Positions 35,822 through 44,266 of a DNA stretch of 64,000 nucleotides are shown here, one piece after another. The notes beneath the pieces were generated by a model. It worked only from the letters and a program-made list of their open reading frames with translations, searched no databases and was not told the DNA's origin. This stretch comes from Actinacidiphila paucisporea. GTDB taxonomy: Bacteria > Actinomycetota > Actinomycetes > Streptomycetales > Streptomycetaceae. The position numbers and the translations under genes were made by a program. The stretch lies in the NCBI RefSeq assembly GCF_900142575.1, contig NZ_FRBI01000009.1, positions 206,793-270,792 of the forward strand, written 5' to 3'. Positions within the stretch are counted from its first letter, which is position 1. The number at the start of each line of letters is the position of its first letter.

Positions 35822-35962
35822 ATGAATTCCGAGAACGTGGTTCTGACCCGCGTCCACCTGGACACTGCGCCCGAGACGGTCGTCCTCAGCCTGGCCGGTG
35901 CGGCCAGCGCGGCCGCCCCCAAGCCGGCCGACGGCGAGGGCGCGGAGCACGTCGAGAACTGA
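35822..35962 (+). CDS. Candidate RiPP precursor peptide, 46 aa
   Basis: Short gene with AAGGAG 7-8 nt before its ATG. The product starts MNSENVVLTRVHLDTAPETV, has a hydrophobic middle VVLSLAGAASAAAP, and an acidic tail KPADGEGAEHVEN. It lies between two radical SAM genes in the same operon, where precursor peptides are normally found. It has no Cys, Trp, Tyr or Phe, so lanthionine, sactionine and aromatic crosslinks are not possible. Plausible targets are Ala, Val, Lys, Pro, Glu, His or Asn in the tail. A leader cut near GAASA is a guess. The start and stop are clear; the role is inferred. Confidence 0.7.
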   Translation: MNSENVVLTRVHLDTAPETVVLSLAGAASAAAPKPADGEGAEHVEN

Positions 35963-35989
35963 ACGACTGCCCGGTAGGGCGCTGAGGTG

Positions 35990-36018
35990 CGCCGGTGGCG
36001 GTGGCGCCGCCACCGGCG
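35990..36018 (+). terminator. 12-bp stem hairpin after the precursor gene
   Basis: CGCCGGTGGCGG (35990-36001) pairs perfectly with CCGCCACCGGCG (36007-36018) around TGGCG. It begins 28 nt after the precursor stop and ends 63 nt before the next gene. Partial terminators here are common in RiPP operons, making more precursor than enzyme. Confidence 0.65.
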
Positions 36019-36081
36019 TCTCGCGTGCCTGCCTGTCATCACCCCTCAGGGGAGCCCACGCGGATTGACTAGGAGATCACT

Positions 36082-37569
36082 GTGGCAATGATGGCCCCGT
36101 CGACGGAACCCGTGGAATCCGCCCCGAGACGGCCGGGACTCGGCATCCGGACGATCCTGGCAGAGAACCCGCACCTGGCGATCGAGCGCGACAAGTACAA
36201 CATCAACGTCACGGCCAACTACGGTGACGAGCTGGGCGGCCCCGAGACCGCCGGTGCCCTGGCCGCCCACGCGGGCGCCGGGCAGCCCACGCACCTGTAC
36301 TTCCACGTACCGCTGTGCAGTTATATCTGCCATTTCTGCAACTACGTGAAGCGGCTGGCTCCGACGGGCGACAAGTTCGACGAGAACCTCGACCGCTGGA
36401 CGGACCTGCTGCTCGACGAGTCGCGCCGCCAACTGGCCGCGCTGCCCTGGCTGCCCGAGGCCCGGATCGAATCCGTCTACTTCGGCGGCGGCACCGCCTC
36501 GCTGCTGCGCCCGCGGCACCTGCGCCGGCTGATGGACCACGTCAGGTCCTCCTTCGACGTCTCGCCGGACGCCGAGATATCCCTGGAGGGCAACCCGGAC
36601 AACTTTCTCCACGACGAGATCGACCAGGCCGTCGCACTGGGCTACACCCGGTTCAGCGTCGGCGTGCAGTCCCTCCAGTCGGAGGTCAACAGCTTCGCCG
36701 GGCGCAAGCACGACCGTGAGATGTCGCTGCGCGCGGTGCGCACGCTGCGCGGCACGGGGCTGCCGTTCAACGTCGACATGATGTTCGGCCTGCCGCACCA
36801 GACCGTGCGGACGGTGGCCGACGACATCAGCACCCTCATCGCGCTCGAGACCCCGACCATCACCATCTACCGCCTGCGCAACGCCGACCGCGAGCAGATG
36901 GGCATCGGCAACCGCGCGGTGTGGAACGTCGGCACCGTACGCGACCGGATCAGCGACGCGGGTCTGTGGCCGAGCCACCACGAGACGTACGAGATGCGCG
37001 AGGCGATCGTCGAGCGGCTGCTGGACGCCGGCTACCACCCCAGCCCCTGCGGCTGGTGGAACCGGCCGGGCACCTACGGCGACGGCCACGACGCAAACAT
37101 CCCCCGGGTCTCGCGGAACAAGTGGCAGCGCTTCGACACGATGGTCGCGGTCGGCCCCGGCGCCTACGGCTGGGCCACCGGGCAGTCCTCGGACGTCGTG
37201 CAGACCCACAACATCCAGGACATCGCCAAGTACACCGACTTCATGGCGAGGACCGCGACCGAGCTGCCACTGAGCCACGGTCGGCGCCTGACGGACGCCC
37301 AGTCGCTGGCCACCGCACTCGGCTTCAACTACAAGGCCAACCAGCTGATCTCCACCGAGCGGTACCGGGAGCGCTACGGCGTCGACCTGACGGCCGACGA
37401 GCCGCTGCGCTCGCTCTTCGCCGAGCTGACCGAACGCGGCTTCACCAGCCTCACGGAGGAGGGCTATCTGCCGACGCTCGACGGCGAGAGCCTGCACGAG
37501 GAGATCATCTCCACCTACTTCCACGAGCGCATCGGCGGCATCGTCGGTGAGAAGATCTGCCACCGATGA
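36082..37569 (+). CDS. HemW/HemN-like radical SAM enzyme
   Basis: 495-aa oxygen-independent coproporphyrinogen-oxidase-like radical SAM protein. The cluster motif is CSYICHFC (Cys79, Cys83, Cys86) after LYFHVPL. SAM-binding FGGGTASLL and the C-terminal HemN_C-like region follow. Enzymes of this branch include class C radical SAM methyltransferases and cyclopropane-forming enzymes (C10P, Jaw5), as well as haem chaperones. Its place in a peptide operon favours a methylating or cyclopropanating role. AGGAG lies 7 nt before the GTG. The stop overlaps the next start by ATGA. Confidence 0.88.
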   Translation: MAMMAPSTEPVESAPRRPGLGIRTILAENPHLAIERDKYNINVTANYGDELGGPETAGALAAHAGAGQPTHLYFHVPLCSYICHFCNYVKRLAPTGDKFDENLDRWTDLLLDESRRQLAALPWLPEARIESVYFGGGTASLLRPRHLRRLMDHVRSSFDVSPDAEISLEGNPDNFLHDEIDQAVALGYTRFSVGVQSLQSEVNSFAGRKHDREMSLRAVRTLRGTGLPFNVDMMFGLPHQTVRTVADDISTLIALETPTITIYRLRNADREQMGIGNRAVWNVGTVRDRISDAGLWPSHHETYEMREAIVERLLDAGYHPSPCGWWNRPGTYGDGHDANIPRVSRNKWQRFDTMVAVGPGAYGWATGQSSDVVQTHNIQDIAKYTDFMARTATELPLSHGRRLTDAQSLATALGFNYKANQLISTERYRERYGVDLTADEPLRSLFAELTERGFTSLTEEGYLPTLDGESLHEEIISTYFHERIGGIVGEKICHR

Positions 37570-38381
37570 CCCAACGGCCCCTGTGCTGCCTCCTGGTGCC
37601 CTCCGGACGGCTGGGTGATCCGTACGGCACGGACAACGCGCAGCACGACGGCACCCGCGACGACGCGCCGGGCGTGGGGCTGCCGGAGCCGCACCGGCCG
37701 ACCCCGGCCCTCACGGGCGCGGGGGTGCCGGATGCGGAACTGACCGACGCGGACCGCGGGGAGCGGCATCTGTGGCGCGCGCTGGCCGCCGTCCTGCGCG
37801 CGCGGGACGTGGACACCGCGCACGTGACCTTTCCGTCACCCGGCGAGCACGGCCGGGCCGCGGACGCCCGGCAGATCGCCGCCAGGACCGCGCGAGTCTC
37901 GGCGGCGGTGCGTACCACCGCCCCCGACGTGGTGGTCGCCTTGTCGCTGGGCGCGCGTGCCACCGTCGACGCCTACGCGCAGGCGGGTTCGGACGTCCGC
38001 CCGGCCCACCTGGTGCTGATCGGCTTCGTCACCGAGGCCGACGAACCGGTGGGCGACCGCGTGCGCCGCGTGGATCTGCTCTACGGCGCCGGCGACCTGA
38101 TCGCGTACGTCCCTGCCGGGCAGCACGCGGTGGACCCCCGGAAGGTGGAGGTGCTGGCGCCCGGCCGGTACGCGCCCGGGGTCGCCGGCCGGCTGTCCGC
38201 AGGGGGCGCCCCGGAGGTACGCACGCACATCCTCGACGGACTGGGCCACCGGCTGCAGCCGGTGGCGTCCCGCGAGTCACAGCCCGAGCCGCGACCACCG
38301 GGCCGCGGTCGGGAGGATCCGCAGGGGTTTTCGCCGGTTGCCGTCGAGGCGCTGGCGGGCATCATCCTCCCGTCCCCGTGA
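37566..38381 (+). CDS. Alpha/beta-hydrolase-like protein
   Basis: 271-aa protein with alpha/beta-hydrolase landmarks. A nucleophile elbow lies in VVALSLGARATVDAYAQAG, an acid turn in LLYGAGDLIAYVPAGQ, and a possible catalytic His in HILDGLGHRLQP. The GxSxG motif is degenerate (ALSLG). The N-terminal 50 residues are Pro/Asp-rich and the last 40 look disordered. In this operon it might cut the leader peptide, or hydrolyse or condense the modified product. It overlaps the HemW-like gene by 4 nt. Confidence 0.65.
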   Translation: MTQRPLCCLLVPSGRLGDPYGTDNAQHDGTRDDAPGVGLPEPHRPTPALTGAGVPDAELTDADRGERHLWRALAAVLRARDVDTAHVTFPSPGEHGRAADARQIAARTARVSAAVRTTAPDVVVALSLGARATVDAYAQAGSDVRPAHLVLIGFVTEADEPVGDRVRRVDLLYGAGDLIAYVPAGQHAVDPRKVEVLAPGRYAPGVAGRLSAGGAPEVRTHILDGLGHRLQPVASRESQPEPRPPGRGREDPQGFSPVAVEALAGIILPSP

Positions 38382-38458
38382 CCCACCCCCGTGACCGGCC
38401 ACCCGACCACCCGCGTCCGGGGCCCGGAAGATCTGACCCACCAAGGAGAAGAAGGAAC

Positions 38459-39265
38459 GTGGCAGCAAACACCCCCAGCCGCTCGGCGGAGCGTTTTTCC
38501 ACGATCGCCCGGAACTACGCCACCAGCGAGGTCCACCGCAGCAGCCCGACGATGCGGATGCTCCACGAGCTCCTCGGCCCGCAGGAGGGCGCCCGGATGC
38601 TCGACGTCGCCTGCGGCGCCGGCCACCTGGGCCTGTCCTTCCTGCCGCAGCACCCTGCGGAGGTGACCTTCCTCGACCCCGCCGAGCCGATGCTGGAGCA
38701 CGTGGCGCTGGCCCTGGCCGAGCAGCCGGCGAGCGACACCGAGACGCGTACGCTGTGCGCCACCGCCGAGGAGATCCCGCTGCCCCCCGCGTCGTACGAC
38801 GTGGTGATGACCCGTCTCGCCGCCCACCACTTCACCGACACCGAGCAGGCCGTCCGCACGATGGCCGGGCTGCTGCGGCCGGGCGGGCGGCTGGCCGTCA
38901 TCGACCTCGAAGGACCGGAGGACCCCGAACTCGCCGCGTTCAACCACGAGATCGAGGTGCTGCACGACCCGACCCACGGCCGCAGCCACTCCCGCCTGGA
39001 CTGGATCCGGATGCTCCAGGCCGCGGGTCTGAACGTGCCGGTGGCTCGCGGTACCCAGAGCGAGAGTCCGTCCGGCGTCCCCGTGGCCCGCTGGTGCCAG
39101 ATCACCGCCGTCGGAGATGAGGCGGCCGCCCTGATCCGGGCACGGCTGGCGGAGTGCGGCCCCGAGACCCGGGCGGCGCTCGGTATCCGGGAGCGGGACG
39201 GCGAGTACCTGATCCCGGTCAGGACCGTGCTGGTCGTCGGGGTCAAGCCGCTGGGCGCGATCTGA
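38459..39265 (+). CDS. Class I SAM-dependent methyltransferase
   Basis: 268-aa UbiE/MenG-like methyltransferase, GTG start with AAGGAG upstream. Motif I is MLDVACGAGHLGLSFLPQ. Then come DPAEPMLEHVALALAE, VVMTRLAAHHFTDTEQAV and LLRPGGRLAVIDLEGPED. It could methylate O or N on the peptide. Alternatively it could act with the HemW-like enzyme as in the C10P/C10Q cyclopropanation pair, where a methyltransferase closes the ring. One nucleotide separates its stop from the tautomerase ATG. Confidence 0.9.
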   Translation: MAANTPSRSAERFSTIARNYATSEVHRSSPTMRMLHELLGPQEGARMLDVACGAGHLGLSFLPQHPAEVTFLDPAEPMLEHVALALAEQPASDTETRTLCATAEEIPLPPASYDVVMTRLAAHHFTDTEQAVRTMAGLLRPGGRLAVIDLEGPEDPELAAFNHEIEVLHDPTHGRSHSRLDWIRMLQAAGLNVPVARGTQSESPSGVPVARWCQITAVGDEAAALIRARLAECGPETRAALGIRERDGEYLIPVRTVLVVGVKPLGAI

Positions 39266-39266
39266 G

Positions 39267-39680
39267 ATGCCCGTCATCGAGGTGTACGCACCCGTTCCGG
39301 GTCCCGGTGCGGAGCGGCTGCGTGCGCTGTCGAACCAGGTCACGACGCTGCTCGGCAACGGCCCCGGGCTGTGCTGGGTGATGTGGAGCCACGTCGGTCC
39401 CGCGGAGTGCTACCGGCCCGAGTGGGACGCGGGCTCGATCGCCCCCGTGGTCTTCGTCACGTGCAAGGATCACTACCCGGCCGAACGGGTCGCGCAACTC
39501 AACGCCACGGTTGCCGAGTACCTGGCGAAGGTGCTGGACTGCCCACTCGACGAGGTGTACGTCGCCGACCGGCGGGTGCGCTCCGGCGAGTTGTTCACCC
39601 GCGGGGTGACGGCGCGCTGGGACACCGCGCCGTCCGGGGACGCCGTGACAGCTTCGGACAACGCAAGGGGAGACCGATGA
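39267..39680 (+). CDS. Tautomerase-family protein
   Basis: 137-aa protein opening MPVIEVYAPVPGPGAERLRA; after Met removal Pro would be the catalytic base, as in 4-oxalocrotonate tautomerase and MIF. The rest fits the family: YPAERVAQLNATVAEYLAKV and a C-terminal part containing DEVYVADRRVRSGELF. A tautomerase in a peptide operon could isomerise a keto/enol or imine group made by the radical enzymes. The stop overlaps the TrmO-like start by ATGA. Confidence 0.82.
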   Translation: MPVIEVYAPVPGPGAERLRALSNQVTTLLGNGPGLCWVMWSHVGPAECYRPEWDAGSIAPVVFVTCKDHYPAERVAQLNATVAEYLAKVLDCPLDEVYVADRRVRSGELFTRGVTARWDTAPSGDAVTASDNARGDR

Positions 39681-40153
39681 CAGGCACCGGCACGACCTAC
39701 ACGCTGACCCCCGTCGGCACCGTCTCCAGCCCACGGACGGAGATCACCGACGACCACTGGGGCGGTGTCGAGGCGGACATCGTGCTCGACGCGGAGGTTT
39801 TCGGGCCGGAGGCGGTGGCCGGCCTCGACGGCTTCAGCCACCTGGAGGTCGTCTTCCTCTTCCACAAGGTGGCCCCCGACGCGGTGCACCTGGGCGCCCG
39901 GCACCCGCGGGGCAACACCGACTGGCCGCGTGCGGGGGTGTTCGCGCAGCGGGTGAAGAACCGGCCGAACCGGCTGGGGGTCTCGCGGTGCGAGCTGCTG
40001 AAAGTGGACGGCACCCGGCTGCTGGTGCGCGGCCTGGACGCGATCGACGGCACCCCCGTCATCGACGTCAAGCCGTACCTGGCCGAGTTCGCGCCACGCG
40101 GTGAGGTGCGCCAGCCGGACTGGTCGGTCGAGTTGATGCGCGAGTACTACTGA
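39677..40153 (+). CDS. TrmO/TsaA-like SAM methyltransferase
   Basis: 158-aa protein of the TrmO (UPF0066, TsaA-like) beta-barrel family, which in bacteria methylates the t6A37 base of tRNA with SAM. Motifs include FSHLEVVFLFHKV, AGVFAQRVKNRPNRLGVSRC and GTPVIDVKPYLAEFAP. Location between a tautomerase and an exporter suggests a pathway-specific paralog acting on the product, not tRNA. ATGA overlap upstream and TGATG overlap downstream show translational coupling. Confidence 0.85.
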   Translation: MTGTGTTYTLTPVGTVSSPRTEITDDHWGGVEADIVLDAEVFGPEAVAGLDGFSHLEVVFLFHKVAPDAVHLGARHPRGNTDWPRAGVFAQRVKNRPNRLGVSRCELLKVDGTRLLVRGLDAIDGTPVIDVKPYLAEFAPRGEVRQPDWSVELMREYY

Positions 40154-41481
40154 TGCCGAGGGCGGCGTCCGCCTTGCGGCGCTACGGCTCGCCGGTCGTC
40201 GTCGCCGCCCTCGTGGACAGCCTGGGCTCCGGCGCGTACCTGGGCGTCTCGGTGGTCGTCCTGACCCGGTTCGTCGGGCTGCCGAATCTGATGGTCGGCG
40301 GATTCCTGTCCGCGGCCGGCGTGGTGGCGTTCCTGCTGCTCGTCCCGCTCGGCCTGCTGGCCGAGCGGATCGGCGCCCGGCCCATGCTGGTGGGTCTGCA
40401 CGCCGCGCGGGCGCTCGCCTACGCCCTGCTCCTGCTGCGGCCGCCCGAGGCCGTGGTCCTGGTGCTGCTGTGCGTCATCACGGCAGGCGAGCGGTCGGCG
40501 ATCCCGATGCTGCAGACGCTGGCGGGGCAACTGGATGCCGCGAGCCGGGTGGCCACCATGGCCCGGGTCCGGGTGACGCAGAACGCCGGGATGTCGGCCG
40601 GTGCCGGGCTGGCCGCCCTCGCGCTGGCCGTGCACTCCACCAACGGCCTCGTCACCATCGTCGTGGGGAACATCGTCAGCTACCTGGGCGCGGGGACACT
40701 GCTGCTGCGCCGCCCGGGCGTGGCCGCCGATCCGGCGGCGGCCCGCCCGGCGCCCGCGCGCACCCGCCGGTTCACGCTGCTGCACGACCGCCGCTTCGTC
40801 ACCGCGACGGCGCTGTGCGCCGTGCTCGGCCTGCACGCGCCCGTTCTGACCATCGGCATCCCCCTGTGGATCACCACCCGTACGACGCTGCCCAGTTGGG
40901 TGCTGCCGGCGCTTGTGGTGGGCAACACCGCGACCGTAGTACTGCTGCAAGTGCGGCTGTCGAAGGGCGCTGATCGGACGCGCGGCGCGGGGCGGGCGCT
41001 GGGCCAGTCGGGTGCGCTGCTCGCGGTCGCGGCGGTGCTGCTCGGCTGCATGGCGGTGGTGCCCGGCGGTGCGGGCCTGGCACTCCTCGCCGTGGCGGTG
41101 GTCGCCCACGCGGGCGCGGAGATGCGCCAGCAGGCAGGCGCGTGGGGCCTGTCCTACGCCTTGTCACCCGCCGACCGGCACGCCAGATACCTGTCGTTCT
41201 TCAGCCTCGGGTCCGTGGCGCGCAACGCCGTCGCCCCCCTGCTACTGACGGCCGTCATCGCGGCCCCGGGAGCCTGGGGCTGGCTGGCGCTGGCCCTGGG
41301 CCTGGCCACCGCCTCCGTGCTGGCCGTACGGCTGACGACCCGCTGGTCCGGCGAGGAGCGCACTATGGGCGCTGGGCCGGACGCGGCCGGTGAGGCGAAC
41401 GAGTACGCGGGCGGCCGGCGGACGACCGCACCGTCCGCCGGCACGGGGGGCGGCGCCGGAGCACCGGGGACGGCGGGCTGA
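40153..41481 (+). CDS. MFS exporter
   Basis: 442-aa major-facilitator protein with about 12 helices (VVVAALVDSLGSGAYLGVSV, VGGFLSAAGVVAFLLLVPLG, LLALAVVAHAG-type helices later). A typical MFS Asp/Arg loop is GLLAERIGARPM. The C-terminal 40 residues are Gly/Ala-rich and cytoplasmic. Last gene of the operon, overlapping the TrmO-like gene by 1 nt. Probably exports the final product and gives self-protection. Confidence 0.88.
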   Translation: MPRAASALRRYGSPVVVAALVDSLGSGAYLGVSVVVLTRFVGLPNLMVGGFLSAAGVVAFLLLVPLGLLAERIGARPMLVGLHAARALAYALLLLRPPEAVVLVLLCVITAGERSAIPMLQTLAGQLDAASRVATMARVRVTQNAGMSAGAGLAALALAVHSTNGLVTIVVGNIVSYLGAGTLLLRRPGVAADPAAARPAPARTRRFTLLHDRRFVTATALCAVLGLHAPVLTIGIPLWITTRTTLPSWVLPALVVGNTATVVLLQVRLSKGADRTRGAGRALGQSGALLAVAAVLLGCMAVVPGGAGLALLAVAVVAHAGAEMRQQAGAWGLSYALSPADRHARYLSFFSLGSVARNAVAPLLLTAVIAAPGAWGWLALALGLATASVLAVRLTTRWSGEERTMGAGPDAAGEANEYAGGRRTTAPSAGTGGGAGAPGTAG

Positions 41482-41697
41482 CCGGGCGGCCGGAGGACCG
41501 CGATCTGGCGTCAAGTACCGCGCGGAGCACCCGGATTGCGTATTCGTCTGCGCAAAACTACGGATGCGCGCACGGGCGGCGCCGGCACATGCTGCTGGGT
41601 GTCGGCAGGAAGCCCACGTCAGGACCACGCCGACCCGGTTCACGACCGTCCCGGACACCCGAACCGTCGAACACGACCACGAGGGCGGTGTTCTGCT

Positions 41698-42414
41698 GTG
41701 CGTTCACCCCATGCCGGCTCGTCCGGCTGCCGCTTCAGCTGCTGCTACTCGCGCCGGCGCAGCCGCGTGTCGGTCTTCCTCGTCGCCGCCTGGTCCCTCG
41801 GCGTGCGGCTCGACACCGCGGTGGCCGCGCAGCCGGACCTGGAGGTGATCGGCCGCGCCGACAGCATCGGCCAGGCCGCACGCCAACTGCGTTGTCGGCA
41901 CGCGGATGTGGTCGTCCTGGACGCCGGGAAGGCGACACCGCACCGCGGGGATCTCGACGCCCTGCTCACGTCGGGCGGCGTACGACCGGCCAGCGTGCTG
42001 CTGATAGTGGCCGAGGACGAGCCCGGGTGGGTGACCGCGGCGGCGCGGGCCGGGATCCGGGGGATTACCGGCCACGACGCGCCGCCCCAGGACATCCCCC
42101 GGGCGATCCGCTCGATCGCCGCCGGTGAACCGCACATCTCGCCCGGCCTGGCGGGCCGGCTGTTCGACTACGTCGCCGGTCTGCCGACACCGGCGTGCGA
42201 CGAGACCGTGGGGGATGGGGAGGGGCTCACGCCGCGTGAGGCGGAGGTGCTCCGGCTGGTTTCGCGAGGCCTGTCGAACGCGGCCATCGCGGAGAGCCTG
42301 TGCATCACCGTCCGCACGACGAAGTACCACGTGTCGAACCTGCTGGGGAAGTTGGGCCTGCGCAACCGCACGGAGCTGGCGCTGCACGTCTCGTCGTCGC
42401 TGGCGGCCCGGTGA
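41698..42414 (+). CDS. LuxR/NarL-type response regulator, atypical receiver
   Basis: 238-aa transcription factor. The C-terminal HTH is complete: LTPREAEVLRLVSRGLSNAA, IAESLCITVRTTKYHVSNLL, GKLGLRNRTELALHV. The N-terminal receiver has the core Asp in VVVLDAGKA. The acidic pair usually found after the first strand (VDD) is replaced by FLVAAW, so phosphorylation is doubtful. GTG start with GAGGGCGG upstream. No sensor kinase is adjacent. It lies 216 nt after the exporter and is the likely cluster-specific activator. Confidence 0.82.
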   Translation: MRSPHAGSSGCRFSCCYSRRRSRVSVFLVAAWSLGVRLDTAVAAQPDLEVIGRADSIGQAARQLRCRHADVVVLDAGKATPHRGDLDALLTSGGVRPASVLLIVAEDEPGWVTAAARAGIRGITGHDAPPQDIPRAIRSIAAGEPHISPGLAGRLFDYVAGLPTPACDETVGDGEGLTPREAEVLRLVSRGLSNAAIAESLCITVRTTKYHVSNLLGKLGLRNRTELALHVSSSLAAR

Positions 42415-42650
42415 GACCCGGGCCCCGCGTGGCGTCCCAGGCCCACACGATCCGCGCGGCGAGGACGGCGTCCCACGGTGACCAGGGTGTCCGCGCCGCA
42501 GGGGGAGCTTCGCCGGCATCTAACTGGAGGAACAGGTCGTCTTACTCCGTTTAGACGACGACTTCCCGAACCCACAGGACGACGGGGCGGTCAGTCTGCT
42601 CGACAGCAGATGGGACGTGCCCGACCGGTGTGCCGCGTTGCTCCTTCGCT

Positions 42651-44266
42651 TCACCTGCGCGTCTGCTCCTCGAAGTCTTCGAGGTTGTTGATGAGCGCGT
42701 CAGCCTTCCGACTCACTGGGTCCAGGCGAGTGACCACCTCGCGGCTGTACACCATGTCCGGGGAGTCGACCCGGTGGGTCACCTGCTCCAAGGCGGCCTG
42801 GAGACGGGTTCTGTAATGATCGATGTGCGTGTCGATCGCGTCGATCAGCAGGTGTCCCTGCTGATGGGTGATCGCGGCGAAGTCGGTTTCCGCGGCGGTA
42901 GCTTGTTGCTTGATCTTCTCTTTGCGCTCCACTCGGTTGCGCTCGATATTCGTCTTGCGGCCCCTCAGGGCCTTGCCGCCCGCAACGACGGCGGCGCTTC
43001 CGAGAACGGCGATGCCGACCGGCAGGGCGACGGCGGCAAGAGAGAGGCTGCCCATCACCCAAGCAACCCCGCCGATGATCGGCCCGGCCGCACCAACCGT
43101 AGCGGCTGCGGCCTGGACCAGGCCGTAGACGTCGTGCGTCCTCCGCTCGGGCGTGGTGGAGAGCAACTCGTTGAAGTCGAGCGCCTCGGGCGGCACGAGC
43201 TGAGCACCTTCACCCTCAGCACCCAAACTGGTGCGTGGCGACCATGTCGGCGATTGGCCGGTGCCTGCGGCGCAGCAGGTATCGCGTCTCCTCGGCGATC
43301 TTGGCCAGGTGCCGCTGTCCGGCACCGCTGTCGATGAGGTCGGTCAGTTGGTCGCGGAGCACGTTCATCCGGCTCGCGTCACGGCTTCTGGCAGCGGCCG
43401 TGATGTTTCCCTCGTTCTCGGCAAAGGCGGCCTGCGCCTCCCAGGCGGGCGACACGGCCACGAATCCTTGGCCGACGAAGGTGTCCGGAGTTCCCGGAGC
43501 GCTTCCGAAACGCTCCCGCAGGTAGGCATTGTTCGAAGCCAGGGTCGCTCGCCAGGCCGGCCGGTTGTCGTTGCCGAGTTGATGGGCGCGGTCGATTCCG
43601 GTCAGAACCCACAGGACGCGCTTGCGGGTCTGCAGGTGGTGGTTGTACAGGTCCTTGATCAGGGCCAGCTCGTTGGACGTGAGGGTGGCGGTCCCCTGGC
43701 TGACGTAGACGAAACAGTCCGCTTGGGCCCACGCCTTCCGCATGATCTCCTCGTGCGTCGCGTCCGGCGCCTCAGCTCCCGGAAGGTCGAAGAACTTGAC
43801 GGGAAGAAGGGTCTGGGAGACCACCAGTTCGATCTCGGCAACACGGAGATTGATGTGTTCGCGCTTGCGGTTGGTCACGTCGCCGTCCGACGCACCGTAG
43901 GCGGCGATGACACCTGGGGGGAGATCGGTACCGATCTCCACCCACCCCCGGTCGGCCGAATCGGCGAACCGAACCCGTAGCAGGCCACGACCAGAGGCGC
44001 CTTCAGTCGCGTCCACCGCGACGGGCACGACGGTGGACGGGCACGACGGTGGACGGGCACGCCGTGGTGGGCGTGGGCGAGGAGGGCAGGATACCGAGGT
44101 ACTTATCGGCGTACCCGCCGTCGCCGTCACTCACCTGGAGGTACTCCAGACCGCCTTGGAGGCCGCTGATCAGGAAGCTCTTGCCAGATGACTGACGGCC
44201 CAACAGGCTGACATTGAGCAGCGTGGACAGGGCCCGGGTTCGCAGCCTGACGGTGGCCACGTCCAC
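42651..44266 (-). pseudogene. Dynamin-like GTPase with two frameshifts
   Basis: One gene of about 535 codons now in three frames. Part 1 starts MDVATVRLRTRALSTLLNVS and has the P-loop GRQSSGKS. Part 2, with VKFFDLPGAEAPDATHEEIM (G3-like DLPG) and WVLTGIDRAHQ (G4-like), follows after a 16-bp tandem duplication at 44029-44060. Part 3 has hydrophobic helices (VGAAGPIIGGVAWVMGSLSL, AAVALPVGIAVLGSAAVVAG) and a coiled coil, and follows a 1-nt shift near 43233. It resembles bacterial dynamin-like membrane-remodelling or phage-defence GTPases. Removing one 16-bp copy restores the first frame exactly. Confidence 0.78.
44029..44060 (+). repeat. 16-bp tandem duplication
   Basis: GACGGTGGACGGGCAC occurs twice in direct succession (44029-44044, 44045-44060); its last 8 bases also precede the first copy. 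Sixteen is not a multiple of three, so the duplication shifts the frame of the dynamin-like gene. Confidence 0.95.

Noticed and set aside
42523..42690. Plus-strand frame with two TTA codons (VVLLRLDDDFPNPQDDG) considered as a bldA-dependent gene
   Set aside because: No start codon with a ribosome site and no homology; it overlaps the end of the dynamin-like gene.
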